From an uncultured Bacilli bacterium (GTDB lineage Bacteria; Bacillota_I; Bacilli_A; RFN20; CAG-826): DNA of 64,000 nt. Of this stretch, positions 26,107 to 35,586 are shown one piece after another (within the stretch, counting starts at the first letter, position 1; each line of letters begins with the position of its first letter). Below the pieces are notes generated by a model. It had not been told where the DNA came from. It ran no database searches and was given only the letters and a program-made list of their open reading frames with translations. The position numbers and the translations under genes are program-made. Location of the stretch: contig CALWDE010000003.1 of assembly GCA_944376605.1 (NCBI GenBank), forward strand, positions 62,001 to 126,000, read 5' to 3'.

Positions 26107-26113
26107 CCGCGCG

Positions 26114-27928
26114 ATGGCTTTTGATAGAAAACACATACGTAACTTCTCGGTTATTGCTCATATTGATCACGGAAAGAGCACATTATGCGACCGAATCTTA
26201 GAAAAAACCGGCGCTGTCGATAAAAGACAACTTCGAGCGCAAATGCTTGATGAAATGGATTTAGAAAGAGAAAGAGGCATTACCATTAAACTCAATGCTG
26301 TCTCTGTATCTTATAAAAATCACGACGGCGAAGAGTTTTTAATTAATTTGATTGATACCCCAGGGCACGTCGACTTCTCTTATGAGGTATCTCGCTCTTT
26401 AGCAGCTTGCGAAGGCGCGCTTCTTGTTGTGGATGCTACTCAGGGAGTAGAAGCACAAACTTTAGCAAATGTTTATTTAGCGATTGATAACGACTTAATG
26501 GTCATTCCTGTGATTAACAAAATTGACTTACCATCCGCTGATATTAATCGTGCTAAAAAAGAAATAGTGGAGCGGATTGGTTTAACAGTAGAAGATTGTT
26601 GCTTAGTTTCTGCTAAAACTGGCCAAGGAATCGAGGAAATGTTAGAAAAAGCAGTAGAATTAATTCCTCCTCCTGAAGGTAATCCAGAAGCTCCACTACA
26701 AGCGCTCATTTTTGATAGTCATTATGATTCTTATCGCGGGGTAGTAGTTTTAATTCGCGTAAAAAACGGGCGCGTTCGTATCGGCGATGAAATCTATTTG
26801 ATGGCAGCAGGAAAAAAGTATGTGGTGAATGAATTAGGAATTCGCACACCGAAAGAAATTCCTACTGAGTCTTTAGAAGCCGGAGAAGTTGGCTATTTAG
26901 CTGCGACCATTAAAGATATAAAGGATGTTACTCCTGGGGATACCATTACTTTAGCTAGTCATCCCGCATCAACGCCTTTACCAGGATATCGAAAGATTAA
27001 TCCGATGGTCTATTGCGGCTTATATCCAGTAGATTCTAGAAAATATCCTGATCTAAAAGATGCTTTAGAAAAACTTTCTTTAAATGATTCTTCTCTTCTT
27101 TTTGAACCAGAGAGTTCTGAGGCTCTAGGGTTTGGATTCCGAGCAGGATTTTTAGGGCTTTTGCACATGGATGTTGTGCAAGAACGCCTTGAGAGAGAAT
27201 ACGGGCTCGACTTAATTTTAACTGCTCCAAGTGTTCGTTATCAGTGTGATTTAACAGATGGCACCACAGTATATTTTGATAATCCTTGTGCTATGCCAGC
27301 TTCAACAAAAGTAAAGCGGGTATTAGAACCTTACGTGAAGGCTTCAATTATGACGCCTGGAGAATATGTCGGCGCTGTTATGGAACTTTGTCAAAATAGA
27401 CGAGGAATTTATCAAGATTTAATCTACTTTGACGATACAAGGCAGGTAGTTAAATATCTATTGCCTTTAAGTGAGATTATCTATAACTTTTTCGATCGTC
27501 TAAAATCATTAAGCAAAGGATACGCTTCTTTAGATTATGAGGTGGATGGTTACCGTGAGAGTGATTTGGTAAAAATGGATATTTTGCTTAATGGCAAGCC
27601 TATCGATGCATTAAGTTCTATCGTCTATCGACCAGATGCCTTTTATAAAGGAAATTTAATTGTCCGAAAGCTAAAAGATATCATCCCGCGTCAACTTTTC
27701 GAAGTTCCCGTTCAAGCCGCTATTGGTGGAAAGGTGATTGCTCGAGCAGATATTAAAAGTGTTCGTAAAGATGTTTTAGCCAAGTGCTATGGAGGAGATA
27801 TCTCTCGTAAAAAGAAACTTCTTGAAAAACAAAAAGAAGGAAAGAAGCGAATGAAAGAAATTGGTTCTGTTGAGGTTCCACAAGAGGCATTTATGGCCGT
27901 TTTGTCTCTCGAAGATGGCCAAGAATGA
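26114..27928 (+). CDS. lepA: Elongation factor 4 (LepA)
   Basis: Translational GTPase affecting ribosome translocation and 30S biogenesis. G1 [10 protein letters not shown]2 RGITIK, G3 DTPGHVDF and G4 NKIDLP are all present, followed by EF-G-like domains and the LepA-specific C-terminus; 604 residues is standard. The stop is TGA. Transcript appears to start at the ATG. Confidence 0.97.
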   Translation: MAFDRKHIRNFSVIAHIDHGKSTLCDRILEKTGAVDKRQLRAQMLDEMDLERERGITIKLNAVSVSYKNHDGEEFLINLIDTPGHVDFSYEVSRSLAACEGALLVVDATQGVEAQTLANVYLAIDNDLMVIPVINKIDLPSADINRAKKEIVERIGLTVEDCCLVSAKTGQGIEEMLEKAVELIPPPEGNPEAPLQALIFDSHYDSYRGVVVLIRVKNGRVRIGDEIYLMAAGKKYVVNELGIRTPKEIPTESLEAGEVGYLAATIKDIKDVTPGDTITLASHPASTPLPGYRKINPMVYCGLYPVDSRKYPDLKDALEKLSLNDSSLLFEPESSEALGFGFRAGFLGLLHMDVVQERLEREYGLDLILTAPSVRYQCDLTDGTTVYFDNPCAMPASTKVKRVLEPYVKASIMTPGEYVGAVMELCQNRRGIYQDLIYFDDTRQVVKYLLPLSEIIYNFFDRLKSLSKGYASLDYEVDGYRESDLVKMDILLNGKPIDALSSIVYRPDAFYKGNLIVRKLKDIIPRQLFEVPVQAAIGGKVIARADIKSVRKDVLAKCYGGDISRKKKLLEKQKEGKKRMKEIGSVEVPQEAFMAVLSLEDGQE

Positions 27929-27947
27929 GAAAAAAGTTTTGTAAGCG

Positions 27948-27975
27948 GTTGCAAGAAATTGATTACGCGCGATAA
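27948..27975 (+). promoter_or_regulatory. Promoter of the membrane-protein gene at 28005
   Basis: TTGCAA (27948-27953), 16-bp spacer, GATAAT (27970-27975). The start codon is 30 bases downstream, behind GCGAGG. Confidence 0.55.
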
Positions 27976-28004
27976 TACAATCCAGAAAAGCGAGGTAGTT
28001 TAAC

Positions 28005-28748
28005 ATGGAAAAACCGACCGTGACAGCAAGGAAACCCATGGACGGAGAGGAATTATCCAATTTTAAGAGGGGAGAAAGAATCACTCTTATTTTTTGGATT
28101 ATCTTTGGCGTTTTGTCTTTAGTCTTTGTTTGTCTTTATTTTGCCTTTATTACAGATAAAGGGTTTTTGAGCGTTGTCATTCCTGAATGGAATTTAGGTT
28201 CATCATCTGTTTTCACCCAAGCGGATGGTTTTGACTGGAATTCTACGATGGCAGGAACTTACAGCTTCTCTCTTCTTGATTTAGTTTTTGGAAGCGCAGC
28301 ATTTTCTCCTGTAGGAAAATATGTTCAACAATACGCAAACGGCACCAGCGATACTCTTTCTATTACCTACTCTATTAGTAACACTCAGATGGTTTCTGCC
28401 AGTTTCTATCTCCAAATTGCCAGTGTTGCACTTCTTGTTTTAGCACTAATTGGCGGTGTTATTGCATACTTCAGTAAGAAGAAATTATCGGTTATTCCAG
28501 TTGGCTTTGGACTTGCCTCTATTGGCATTGGAATGATGAGCTTTGGCTATTTACTTGTTGGTGCTACTTCGATTGTTGCTGGACCAACCTCACCAATTCA
28601 GCCCGATGTGAATTATGGTTCTGTCTATGCCTATCAAATGATCTTTATGATTGTCTTCTTTATTTTTGCTGCTATCTTCTGCGCAATTGCTCCTTATGTC
28701 ATTGATCACAGAGCTTCCGCTCTCTATGACATGAATAACCAGAAATAA
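28005..28748 (+). CDS. Four-TM membrane protein of unknown function
   Basis: 247 residues not matching any family I recognise. A charged cytoplasmic N-terminus (about 1-25) is followed by TM1 (about 27-49), a polar extracellular loop of about 75 residues (SVVIPEWNLGSS to SYSISNTQM), then three membrane helices (about 128-150, 157-180, 205-230) and a short charged tail. It has its own promoter and a strong terminator, so it is a single-gene transcript between lepA and the pseudo-Fic gene. Confidence 0.8.
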   Translation: MEKPTVTARKPMDGEELSNFKRGERITLIFWIIFGVLSLVFVCLYFAFITDKGFLSVVIPEWNLGSSSVFTQADGFDWNSTMAGTYSFSLLDLVFGSAAFSPVGKYVQQYANGTSDTLSITYSISNTQMVSASFYLQIASVALLVLALIGGVIAYFSKKKLSVIPVGFGLASIGIGMMSFGYLLVGATSIVAGPTSPIQPDVNYGSVYAYQMIFMIVFFIFAAIFCAIAPYVIDHRASALYDMNNQK

Positions 28749-28773
28749 ATTCCGCTTCTTCTCTTTTAAAATC

Positions 28774-28804
28774 AAGCACTTAGTGGCCGCTAAGTGCTTT
28801 TCTT
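28774..28804 (+). terminator. Intrinsic terminator after the four-TM protein gene
   Basis: AAGCACTTAG and CTAAGTGCTT form a 10-bp stem around TGGCCG, followed by a T-rich tail. The remaining 120 bases up to the next gene are AT-rich and hold its promoter. Confidence 0.93.
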
Positions 28805-28911
28805 TTATGAAAAAAGAAGATAACGCCGAATTTTCCCCATCTGCAGGGGACTTTTTAAAATTTTTAAAAAATAATTTAGTAGATTTTTAGTGCTTTTTTA
28901 TCGCTTATTCA

Positions 28912-28917
28912 TATAAT
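28912..28917 (+). promoter_or_regulatory. -10 box for leaderless pseudo-Fic gene (TATAAT-N7-ATG)
   Basis: TATAAT, then GAAAAGT, then ATG at 28925. An in-frame ATG at 28916 overlaps the box itself and would lie upstream of the predicted transcript start. Confidence 0.55.
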
Positions 28918-28924
28918 GAAAAGT

Positions 28925-30427
28925 ATGGAAAAGCATGAAGCAATTGTATATCGAGTAACCGATGATACTTATTTAACAGAAACGCTTTTTAATCGCGAAT
29001 ATCGGATGCTTGGTTCTGCTGCTATTTGGCAAAGCGTTCTTTCTTATCGAAAAGAATATCAAGTTGCTTTTAAGCCTTTGCAAACCCTAAATAAATTTGA
29101 TTTTTTCTACACAGGAACGGACGCAATATTAAAAAAGATTAATATATTTGAAAATTTTTTACGTCACTATATCGAATGCTTTGATTACCAAGGCGGGAAG
29201 AAATTAGAAAAAGTGATTCATGCTGGTTTGTTACCATGTTTAGCAGGCATTAATGAACTAGAAAGCTGTGAAATGAGTACACTTACCTTGAAGGCAGTGC
29301 TCAATCATACTTATCGCAATAATGAAACATTTCATGAGCCAGTTCTTCACTATCATTCTTTCTTATTAGAGCAGTATCATCGCGATGATTCTTCTTTACC
29401 AAACGATGATTTTCTTGGTGAAGCATTGAGTGCTTTAGAAGGAACGGAAGAGTTAACCTCTTTTTACCGCTTAAAAGACTTTAGTCCAAATTTGTCTAAA
29501 GTGTGGAAAGTACAGACAAATCCTGATTATGCCTATTGTCCATATGAACGGATTGAAAGTTCTGTTAATTCCTTGTGGGATGCATTAACAACAAACCTAA
29601 ACATCCCAATTACAATCCGTACTCTTGCTACTCTCTTCTATTTGGACTGGATTCAACCATTTGATGAATATAACTCTTCTATTGCTGTTCTTGCTGCAAA
29701 AAGAGTATTAGCAGGGGAACTTGGGCCTGGTGCATATCTCATACCATTAGAAGCTTTCCTTGTAGAACTTCATAAGCCAGAATTTGACTTCCTTTTAAAA
29801 GAGGTTCGCCGCTCAGGGGATTTGACTTATCTTCTTGATGCTTTTATGGTCAAGATGCGTTCTTGCTTTGCTGATTTTGAAAATATCGAGAAAACCATTG
29901 AAAAAGAAATCAGAGAAGACGAACGTGCTGAACTTTATCACCAAGATGAGGTTAAAGTTGAGGATGAACCTGTTGAAGAGATATCCGAAGAAATTCCTGA
30001 AGTTCAGGAGGAAGTATCTCTTTCGGAAAAAAGCGAGGTAGAAGAAGCTCCTACTATTTCCGTTAAAGTTGAGGCGAAGAAAGAACCTTCTAAAACAACC
30101 ATTTTGTCTTCTCCTCAGCTAGCACAAGAAAATGAAAATTCTGTCTTATCTTCTTTTGCTCCCTCAAAAATGAGCGAAAAGGAGGCAAAAGAATACGCGC
30201 AGTATTTGTTAGAAACTGATCCAAATTTATCGCGTAAGCAGGCGAATTTCTTAGCAACGCATCTTATACCGGGCCGTTTCTATACGATTCAGCAATTTAA
30301 ACGTTTTGCACGCTGCTCGTATGAGACAGCGAGGACGTCCATGGATAAATTAGCGGCATCTGGTTACTATACAAAAAGCCAAATTAAAAATAAATTTATC
30401 TATACCCCTGTGGTGAAAGGAAAGTAA
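28925..30427 (+). CDS. Fic-like protein with degenerate active site and C-terminal winged-helix
   Basis: 500 residues. The region LATLFYLDWIQPFDEYNSSIAVLAAKRVL (split here: LATLFYLDW, then IQPFDEYNSS about 243-252) has the layout of a Fic core, but the HPFxDGNGR loop reads QPFDEYNSS: the catalytic His is Gln and the terminal Gly and Arg are both Ser, so AMP transfer is not expected. A Glu/Val/Pro-rich linker (about 325-400) follows. The C-terminal 70 residues (FYTIQQFKRFARCSYETART, MDKLAASGYY) look like a winged helix-turn-helix. The protein may be a DNA-binding regulator built from a Fic scaffold. Start at 28925 follows from the -10 spacing. Confidence 0.65.
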   Translation: MEKHEAIVYRVTDDTYLTETLFNREYRMLGSAAIWQSVLSYRKEYQVAFKPLQTLNKFDFFYTGTDAILKKINIFENFLRHYIECFDYQGGKKLEKVIHAGLLPCLAGINELESCEMSTLTLKAVLNHTYRNNETFHEPVLHYHSFLLEQYHRDDSSLPNDDFLGEALSALEGTEELTSFYRLKDFSPNLSKVWKVQTNPDYAYCPYERIESSVNSLWDALTTNLNIPITIRTLATLFYLDWIQPFDEYNSSIAVLAAKRVLAGELGPGAYLIPLEAFLVELHKPEFDFLLKEVRRSGDLTYLLDAFMVKMRSCFADFENIEKTIEKEIREDERAELYHQDEVKVEDEPVEEISEEIPEVQEEVSLSEKSEVEEAPTISVKVEAKKEPSKTTILSSPQLAQENENSVLSSFAPSKMSEKEAKEYAQYLLETDPNLSRKQANFLATHLIPGRFYTIQQFKRFARCSYETARTSMDKLAASGYYTKSQIKNKFIYTPVVKGK

Positions 30428-30430
30428 ATT

Positions 30431-30841
30431 ATGATTTCTCCCTTATTATTAGACGATTTCTGGAGTAATCCTGGAATTATTTTACTTCTTATTCTCGTGT
30501 GCTTTGGCCTTGTTGCTTTGCTTGTGTTCCTTTTAAGAAAATATGTTCCTTTTTTCAAAAGTGATGAAAAAGTGAAAACTCCAGAAGAAATTGCGAAAGA
30601 AGAAGTTGATCGCTTGGTTGAAGAAATTGATGAAGAAGGTCAAAAAGCGATTGAAGAGGCGGAAGAAAGAAGAAAAGAAGAACAACTTGGTATTTCTCGC
30701 GAGGATGATTCTTTAGAGCGCGCCTTAAGCGATGTAGATGATGAAGAAACCTCAAAAGCTATGGCAGCTTACCGGGAAGAGCATCCTGAAGAAGAAGCAG
30801 AAGCGCAAAAGAAAACCGAGGAAAAAGACCAAAACGAATGA
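30431..30841 (+). CDS. Single-pass membrane protein with acidic coiled-coil tail
   Basis: 136 residues: one membrane helix (about 14-36), then a highly charged Glu/Lys/Asp-rich segment (about 45-136) predicted to be helical. Topology would put the acidic tail in the cytoplasm. I do not recognise a family. It lies three bases after the pseudo-Fic stop and overlaps the hemW start by four bases (ATGA), so the three genes form one transcription unit. Confidence 0.75.
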   Translation: MISPLLLDDFWSNPGIILLLILVCFGLVALLVFLLRKYVPFFKSDEKVKTPEEIAKEEVDRLVEEIDEEGQKAIEEAEERRKEEQLGISREDDSLERALSDVDDEETSKAMAAYREEHPEEEAEAQKKTEEKDQNE

Positions 30842-31953
30842 AGATTCCCTCTTTATACGTTCACATTCCTTTTTGTTCTTCTATTTGTTATTACTGTGAT
30901 TTTCCTAAAGTTATTTATCAAAAGAAGTGGGTTTCTTCCTATTTTGACGCGTTAAAGAAAGAACTCGCTTCTTTTTCCTTAGAGAGCCCTTTATTTGAAA
31001 CTATTTATGTTGGGGGAGGAACTCCCTCTTCTTTATCGTTAGATGAATTAGAAGAACTTCTTTCTTTCCTAAAACCTTTTTTATTAAAAGGCGGGGAGTG
31101 GAGCATAGAATGTAACCCTGAATCTTTTGATAAAAAGAAAGCGGGCCTTATGTTCTCTTATGGGGTAAATCGACTTTCTTTTGGAGTTCAGTCTGCTAAT
31201 GATTCAGTTTTAAAGAAGCTAGGAAGAAGGCACTGCTATCTTGATGCTGTTAATGCAGTAAAAAGCGCAAAAGAGGCAGGTTTTACTAATATTTCTCTCG
31301 ATCTTATATATGGTTTACCCCTAGAAAGTGAGAAGGAGGTGGAAAACGATTTACTTGCTCTTTTGCAATTAAATCCGGCACAAATTTCCGCTTATTCTTT
31401 AATTATTGAAGAGGGTACTCGTTTTGCTTATCAAAAAATGAAAGAGGCGGATCAAGACCTTTTAGCGAAGCAGTATGAAAGGATTTGTGTTCTTTGCGAG
31501 CAAAATGGTTACAACCGTTATGAAATAAGCTCTTTTGCCAGAAAAGGATATGAATGCCGTCATAATCTTACTTATTGGCATGATGAATCTTATTTAGGCA
31601 TTGGTCTTGGCGCGGCAGGTAATTTAGAAGAAAGACGTTATGTGAATTCGCGTTCTCTCAGCGAATATCTTCGTCAAGAAGGACGAAAATGGGAAACTAT
31701 GCCAACTTTAAAAGACAAATTAGAATGCTACTTCTTAACGAATTTACGTTTATCCGATGGTTTTTCTCTAGAGGATTTCCTAAGAAGATTCTCTTTTTCT
31801 TTCCTCGACTATTTTAAGGAAGAAACAGATAAATTAAGGCAAAACGGCCTCCTAATGGTAGAAAAAGGAAGAGTACATGCCTCTTCTAAAGGACTATATC
31901 TACTAGATACCATTTTAATGACACTATTTTGTGCGAAGGTGATGGAAGAGTAG
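30838..31953 (+). CDS. hemW: Radical SAM heme chaperone HemW
   Basis: Formerly called oxygen-independent coproporphyrinogen oxidase-like. It has the radical SAM cluster motif CSSICYYC at residues 12-19 (CxxxCxxC), VGGGTPSSL for SAM binding and the HemW-type Tyr/Arg-rich core. HemW binds and transfers heme rather than making it; no heme synthesis genes are in the window. Its place between lepA and hrcA is the Bacillus position. Start overlaps the preceding stop. Confidence 0.92.
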   Translation: MKIPSLYVHIPFCSSICYYCDFPKVIYQKKWVSSYFDALKKELASFSLESPLFETIYVGGGTPSSLSLDELEELLSFLKPFLLKGGEWSIECNPESFDKKKAGLMFSYGVNRLSFGVQSANDSVLKKLGRRHCYLDAVNAVKSAKEAGFTNISLDLIYGLPLESEKEVENDLLALLQLNPAQISAYSLIIEEGTRFAYQKMKEADQDLLAKQYERICVLCEQNGYNRYEISSFARKGYECRHNLTYWHDESYLGIGLGAAGNLEERRYVNSRSLSEYLRQEGRKWETMPTLKDKLECYFLTNLRLSDGFSLEDFLRRFSFSFLDYFKEETDKLRQNGLLMVEKGRVHASSKGLYLLDTILMTLFCAKVMEE

Positions 31954-31987
31954 AAGAGGACGGTTCCTTCTCCTTTTTTATGAAACT

Positions 31988-32014
31988 TTGGCAGTTAGTT
32001 GTTGACTCTGCTAA
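31988..32014 (+). promoter_or_regulatory. Upstream CIRCE-like HrcA operator overlapping the -35 box
   Basis: TTGGCAGTT, nine bases, CTCTGCTAA. The half-site/spacer geometry (9-9-9) is that of CIRCE (TTAGCACTC-N9-GAGTGCTAA) but the halves are diverged: six of nine positions are complementary. The right half covers the end of the -35 TTGACT. Confidence 0.55.
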
Positions 32015-32029
32015 ATACCTCTCTATAAT
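32002..32029 (+). promoter_or_regulatory. Promoter of the hrcA-grpE-dnaK-dnaJ operon
   Basis: TTGACT (32002-32007), 16-bp spacer, TATAAT (32024-32029). It is flanked on both sides by CIRCE-like operators, so HrcA could block both polymerase binding and clearance. Confidence 0.8.
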
Positions 32030-32034
32030 CACCC

Positions 32035-32061
32035 TTGGCAGTCGAGATATTGGATTGCCAA
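32035..32061 (+). promoter_or_regulatory. Downstream CIRCE-like HrcA operator in the leader
   Basis: TTGGCAGTC, GAGATATTG, GATTGCCAA: a 9-9-9 inverted repeat with eight of nine positions complementary. It lies at about +1 and ends against the hrcA SD (AAAGGAG). It differs from the standard CIRCE by G for A and GT for CT within the half-site. Confidence 0.8.
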
Positions 32062-32071
32062 AGGAGTAGAC

Positions 32072-33127
32072 ATGACTCGTCGAGACGAAATATTAAAACT
32101 AATCGTTGAACATTTCATTAAGACAGCAAAACCTGTCTCTAGTAAAACGCTTCAAGAGGAATATAACCTCGATGTTTCTACTGCGACCATTCGTAATGAA
32201 ATGAACGCATTAGAAAAGGACGGTCTTTTAGAAAAAGATTTTGCCTCGTCTGGACGCGCTCCCAGTTCTGCCGGATATCGCTATTACATTGATAATTTGC
32301 GCAATGGCGAAGTGGATGGTGGCGCCAAGCATGCCTTACAAGTACTCCTTTCAAACAAGACGAAATCCGTAGAAGAAGTCTTACGTGAATCCTGCCAAAT
32401 TCTTTCCAGCATGACTTCTCTTGCCTCTGTTGTTTTAGGCAAGAAAGTTACAGAGGAAACTTTAGCTTCCATGAGCATTGTTCCTTTAAACGGACATAGC
32501 GCATCTGCTATTTTTGTAACCTCACAGGGCTATGTGGAAAACAAAACCTTCTTAATTGATGAGTCACTGAAAGTGGAAGATGTTGTTCGCGGAGTGAAAT
32601 TGCTTAATGAACGCTTAGCAGGAACTCCTATTTCTCAAATTTGTGAGAAGATGGAGTCATTACGCCCCATTCTCCATGAATATATGGTGGGACAAGAAAT
32701 CATATATGACGCAATTCTTGGTGCATTCGCCCGCTTTGCAACCGAACGTATGGCATCGTATGGGAAAGAAGAACTCTTAAGTCAACCTGAATTCCAAAAT
32801 GATGCGCAAAAAGTTCGGGAAATCCTTGCTCTTCTCGATGATCCAGAGCGTCTGAAAAAGGCTCTTGCAAGTGGAGAAAGCTCCGATGGAGTTAGCGTGC
32901 GAATCTCTCGAAAAGAAGACGGAAATCCAGATGTTGCCATTATCTCTGCGGAAGTGAATCTTCCTGGAGATGCGGATGCAGCCCTAACACTAGTTGGGCC
33001 TACAAGAATGGACTATGGAAAGGCCGTTAGCACCTTAAAGTATTTCGCCGATGCCCTCGACCGCTATTTCAAAGGCGGCGAGAAAGGAAAGGAGGAGGAC
33101 GATGAAACTCGGAAAAAAGGACAATAA
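32072..33127 (+). CDS. hrcA: Heat-inducible transcription repressor HrcA
   Basis: Represses class I heat-shock genes by binding CIRCE and depends on GroESL for activity. Winged helix at the N-terminus (PVSSKTLQEEYNLDVSTATIRNEM, key residues in the SxTIRNEM recognition helix), followed by GRAPSSAGYRYYID and the GAF-like dimerisation region; 351 residues is standard. First gene of the heat-shock operon; it overlaps grpE by 26 bases. Confidence 0.95.
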   Translation: MTRRDEILKLIVEHFIKTAKPVSSKTLQEEYNLDVSTATIRNEMNALEKDGLLEKDFASSGRAPSSAGYRYYIDNLRNGEVDGGAKHALQVLLSNKTKSVEEVLRESCQILSSMTSLASVVLGKKVTEETLASMSIVPLNGHSASAIFVTSQGYVENKTFLIDESLKVEDVVRGVKLLNERLAGTPISQICEKMESLRPILHEYMVGQEIIYDAILGAFARFATERMASYGKEELLSQPEFQNDAQKVREILALLDDPERLKKALASGESSDGVSVRISRKEDGNPDVAIISAEVNLPGDADAALTLVGPTRMDYGKAVSTLKYFADALDRYFKGGEKGKEEDDETRKKGQ

Positions 33128-33668
33128 AGAACTTCCTGAAGAAAAAGAGGAAACTGCGGAAGAAAAAGCAGAACCCTCATGTGAAGAAAAACTAAAGGAA
33201 GCAAATGCCGAAATTGAAAAGTGGAAAAATCTCTACTACATGAGCTATGCCGATACACAAAACTTACGAAAATCTCTTGAAGAAGATCACCGTGAGGCTG
33301 TTAGGTATCGAGCGAGCGGATTCCTTGAGAAGTTAATTCCGCCTCTTGATTGTCTCTACATTGCTTTGCAAGGAGAGACGCAAAGTGAAGAAGCAAAGAA
33401 TTACCGTCAAGGATTCCAGTTTATCTACAATCAACTGGAAGAAGCACTTCTCTCAGAAGGAGTAAGTTATGTGGAGCCAAAAGCAGGCGACACCTTCGAC
33501 CCTCACACCATGGAAGCAATTGAAACGGTGGAAAGTGAGGATACAGAAGGAAAAGTGGTAGAGTGCAAAAGCAAAGGTTACCTTCTTCACGACCGTTTAA
33601 TTCGTGCGGCAAGAGTAACTGTTAGCGTAAAAAAAGAAAAAAAGGAAGAAGAAAAGTTAGATGCGTAA
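33102..33668 (+). CDS. grpE: Nucleotide exchange factor GrpE
   Basis: Co-chaperone that releases ADP from DnaK. Acidic Lys/Glu-rich N-terminus, long coiled coil (EEKLKEANAEIEKWKNLYYM), then the beta domain with the signature around FDPHTMEAIETVE and GYLLHDRLIRAARVTV. 188 residues. The start at 33102 has a strong SD (AAGGAGGAGG) inside the end of hrcA; the frame extends to 33051 without an SD. Confidence 0.95.
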   Translation: MKLGKKDNKELPEEKEETAEEKAEPSCEEKLKEANAEIEKWKNLYYMSYADTQNLRKSLEEDHREAVRYRASGFLEKLIPPLDCLYIALQGETQSEEAKNYRQGFQFIYNQLEEALLSEGVSYVEPKAGDTFDPHTMEAIETVESEDTEGKVVECKSKGYLLHDRLIRAARVTVSVKKEKKEEEKLDA

Positions 33669-33676
33669 AAGCGCAT
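33661..33676 (+). other. Short hairpin between grpE and dnaK
   Basis: ATGCG and CGCAT can pair across a TAAAAG loop, just before the AAAGGAG SD of dnaK. Only five base pairs, so possibly chance; it could be an mRNA processing or stability element. Confidence 0.25.
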
Positions 33677-33693
33677 GAAAGGAGAATATAGTT

Positions 33694-35526
33694 ATGGCAA
33701 AGGAAATTATTGTTGGTATTGATCTTGGAACGACGAACTCCGTCATTTCTTATATGCAAAGCGATGGAAAGGTGAAAGTAATTCCTAACCCAGAAGGAAC
33801 TATGACCACACCTTCTATTGTTGCTTTTAAGGCGACAGGAGAAGAAATCGTCGGTAATTCCGCAAAAAGACAAATGATTACAAATCCTGATACGGTGCGT
33901 AGTGCAAAAAGAAAAATTGGAACCTCGGAAAAGTTCCATATTGCTTGTTTAAATAAGGACTTCACTCCGCAAGAGATTTCCGCAAAGGTTCTCTCTTATA
34001 TGAAGTCTTATGCAGAAAAATCGATTGGACAACCTGTTAAAAAAGCTGTTGTTACTGTTCCTGCTTATTTTAACGATGCGCAGCGTCAAGCGACAAAAGA
34101 TGCCGGTACCATTGCTGGCTTAGAAGTTGTGCGTATTATTAACGAACCTACTGCTTCTTGTTTAGCATATGGATTAGATAGTAATAAGAGTGAAAAGGTT
34201 CTTGTCTTTGACCTTGGTGGTGGAACCTTAGATGTTTCAATTCTTGATATTGGTGATGGCACTTTCCAAGTACTTTCCACTTCTGGTGATACTCATCTTG
34301 GTGGCGATGACTGGGATCTTGTGGTTGCTAACTGGATTCGCAGCGAAATTCATACGCAGTTTGGTGTTGATTTAACCGATAAAATGGCGGAACAACGTTT
34401 CATTGATGCGGCAGAAAAGGCAAAAATTGAGCTCTCTAGCAACTTAACCACAACCATTAGTTTGCCTTTCATTGGTATGAGCAAAAATGGTCCTATCAAC
34501 TATGAAGGAACTTTAACCAGAGCAAAATTCCAAGATTTAACAAGAAATTTATTGGAACGCTGCAAAGCTCCTATGGAAAAGGCGATGCAAGATGCTGGTC
34601 TTACTTATGCAGATCTTGGTGATGTGTTAATGATTGGTGGCTCTATCCGTATGCCTGCTGTCCAGGAAATGGTAAAAAGCATAACAGGGCATAACCTTAA
34701 TATGTCAGTTAACCCAGATGAAGCGGTTTCTATGGGTGCTGCTATTCAAGGCGCTATTATTGCAGGCGATGTGAAAGATGTTGTCTTACTTGATGTAACT
34801 CCTCTTTCTCTTGGTATTGAAACTCTTGGAAAGGTGATGACCGTTTTAATTCCAAGAAATACAACGATTCCTACCACAAAGAGCCAAATTTTCTCGACTG
34901 CACAAGACAATCAACCTGCGGTTGACATTATGGTTTATCAAGGAGAACGTCCTATTGCCAGTGATAACAAACTCTTAGGCAACTTCTCTTTAAGCGGAAT
35001 TCGTCCTGCTAGAAGAGGAACCCCAAGAATTGAAGTTACCTTCTCTATTGACGTTAACGGCATTGTCAAAGTCTCAGCAAAAGATCTCGATACACAAAAG
35101 TCGCAAGATATTACTATTTCTGGATCGAATGGCTTATCGCAATCGGATATTGACCGTATGATCAAAGAGGCAGAAGAAAACCGCGCTGCAGACGAGAAGA
35201 GAAAGAGCGACATTGAAATCAAGAATAAAGCACAAACTTATATCGACGATATCAATCAAGCTCTTGTCGAACATGGTGATAGTTTAACGGAAGAGCAAAA
35301 GACACAATTAACTTCTCTTCGTGATGAAGCACAAGGTGCTCTTCAAAGTGAAAACATCGATAAATTAAGAGAAATTGTGGGTCGTTTAGAAGAGGCGGCA
35401 AGCATGGCTGCCCAGGCGCAAAATAACACCTCTAGCGCTAGTGGCAGCGATACTTCTAACACTTCTAATGGCAATAGTTCTGATGGTCCTATTGATGCGG
35501 ACTTTACAGACGGTTCCAACAACTAA
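33694..35526 (+). CDS. dnaK: Chaperone DnaK (Hsp70)
   Basis: ATP-driven folding chaperone. Nucleotide-binding domain signatures [10 protein letters not shown] (about 7-16), [12 protein letters not shown] (about 171) and [14 protein letters not shown] (about 310) are present, followed by the substrate-binding domain and lid; the protein ends in a Ser/Gly/Asn-rich tail ([13 protein letters not shown]). 610 residues, standard for Gram-positives. Good SD (AAAGGAG). Confidence 0.98.
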   Translation: MAKEIIVGIDLGTTNSVISYMQSDGKVKVIPNPEGTMTTPSIVAFKATGEEIVGNSAKRQMITNPDTVRSAKRKIGTSEKFHIACLNKDFTPQEISAKVLSYMKSYAEKSIGQPVKKAVVTVPAYFNDAQRQATKDAGTIAGLEVVRIINEPTASCLAYGLDSNKSEKVLVFDLGGGTLDVSILDIGDGTFQVLSTSGDTHLGGDDWDLVVANWIRSEIHTQFGVDLTDKMAEQRFIDAAEKAKIELSSNLTTTISLPFIGMSKNGPINYEGTLTRAKFQDLTRNLLERCKAPMEKAMQDAGLTYADLGDVLMIGGSIRMPAVQEMVKSITGHNLNMSVNPDEAVSMGAAIQGAIIAGDVKDVVLLDVTPLSLGIETLGKVMTVLIPRNTTIPTTKSQIFSTAQDNQPAVDIMVYQGERPIASDNKLLGNFSLSGIRPARRGTPRIEVTFSIDVNGIVKVSAKDLDTQKSQDITISGSNGLSQSDIDRMIKEAEENRAADEKRKSDIEIKNKAQTYIDDINQALVEHGDSLTEEQKTQLTSLRDEAQGALQSENIDKLREIVGRLEEAASMAAQAQNNTSSASGSDTSNTSNGNSSDGPIDADFTDGSNN

Positions 35527-35536
35527 TTCATCTTTT

Positions 35537-35570
35537 GAGAGGGGCTCTATTTGGGCCCCTACTCTTTTTT
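35537..35570 (+). terminator. Intra-operon terminator/attenuator between dnaK and dnaJ
   Basis: GAG-AGGGGC pairs with GCCCCT-A-CTC around a T-rich loop, followed by six T residues and then directly by the dnaJ SD (GAAAGGAGGG). It should end a share of transcripts after dnaK, giving more DnaK than DnaJ. Confidence 0.82.
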
Positions 35571-35586
35571 GAAAGGAGGGACGAAT

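Noticed and set aside
28807-28890. 27-codon ORF (MKKEDNAEFSPS...) after the terminator at 28774
   Set aside because: No SD or promoter, lies in AT-rich spacer; likely chance.
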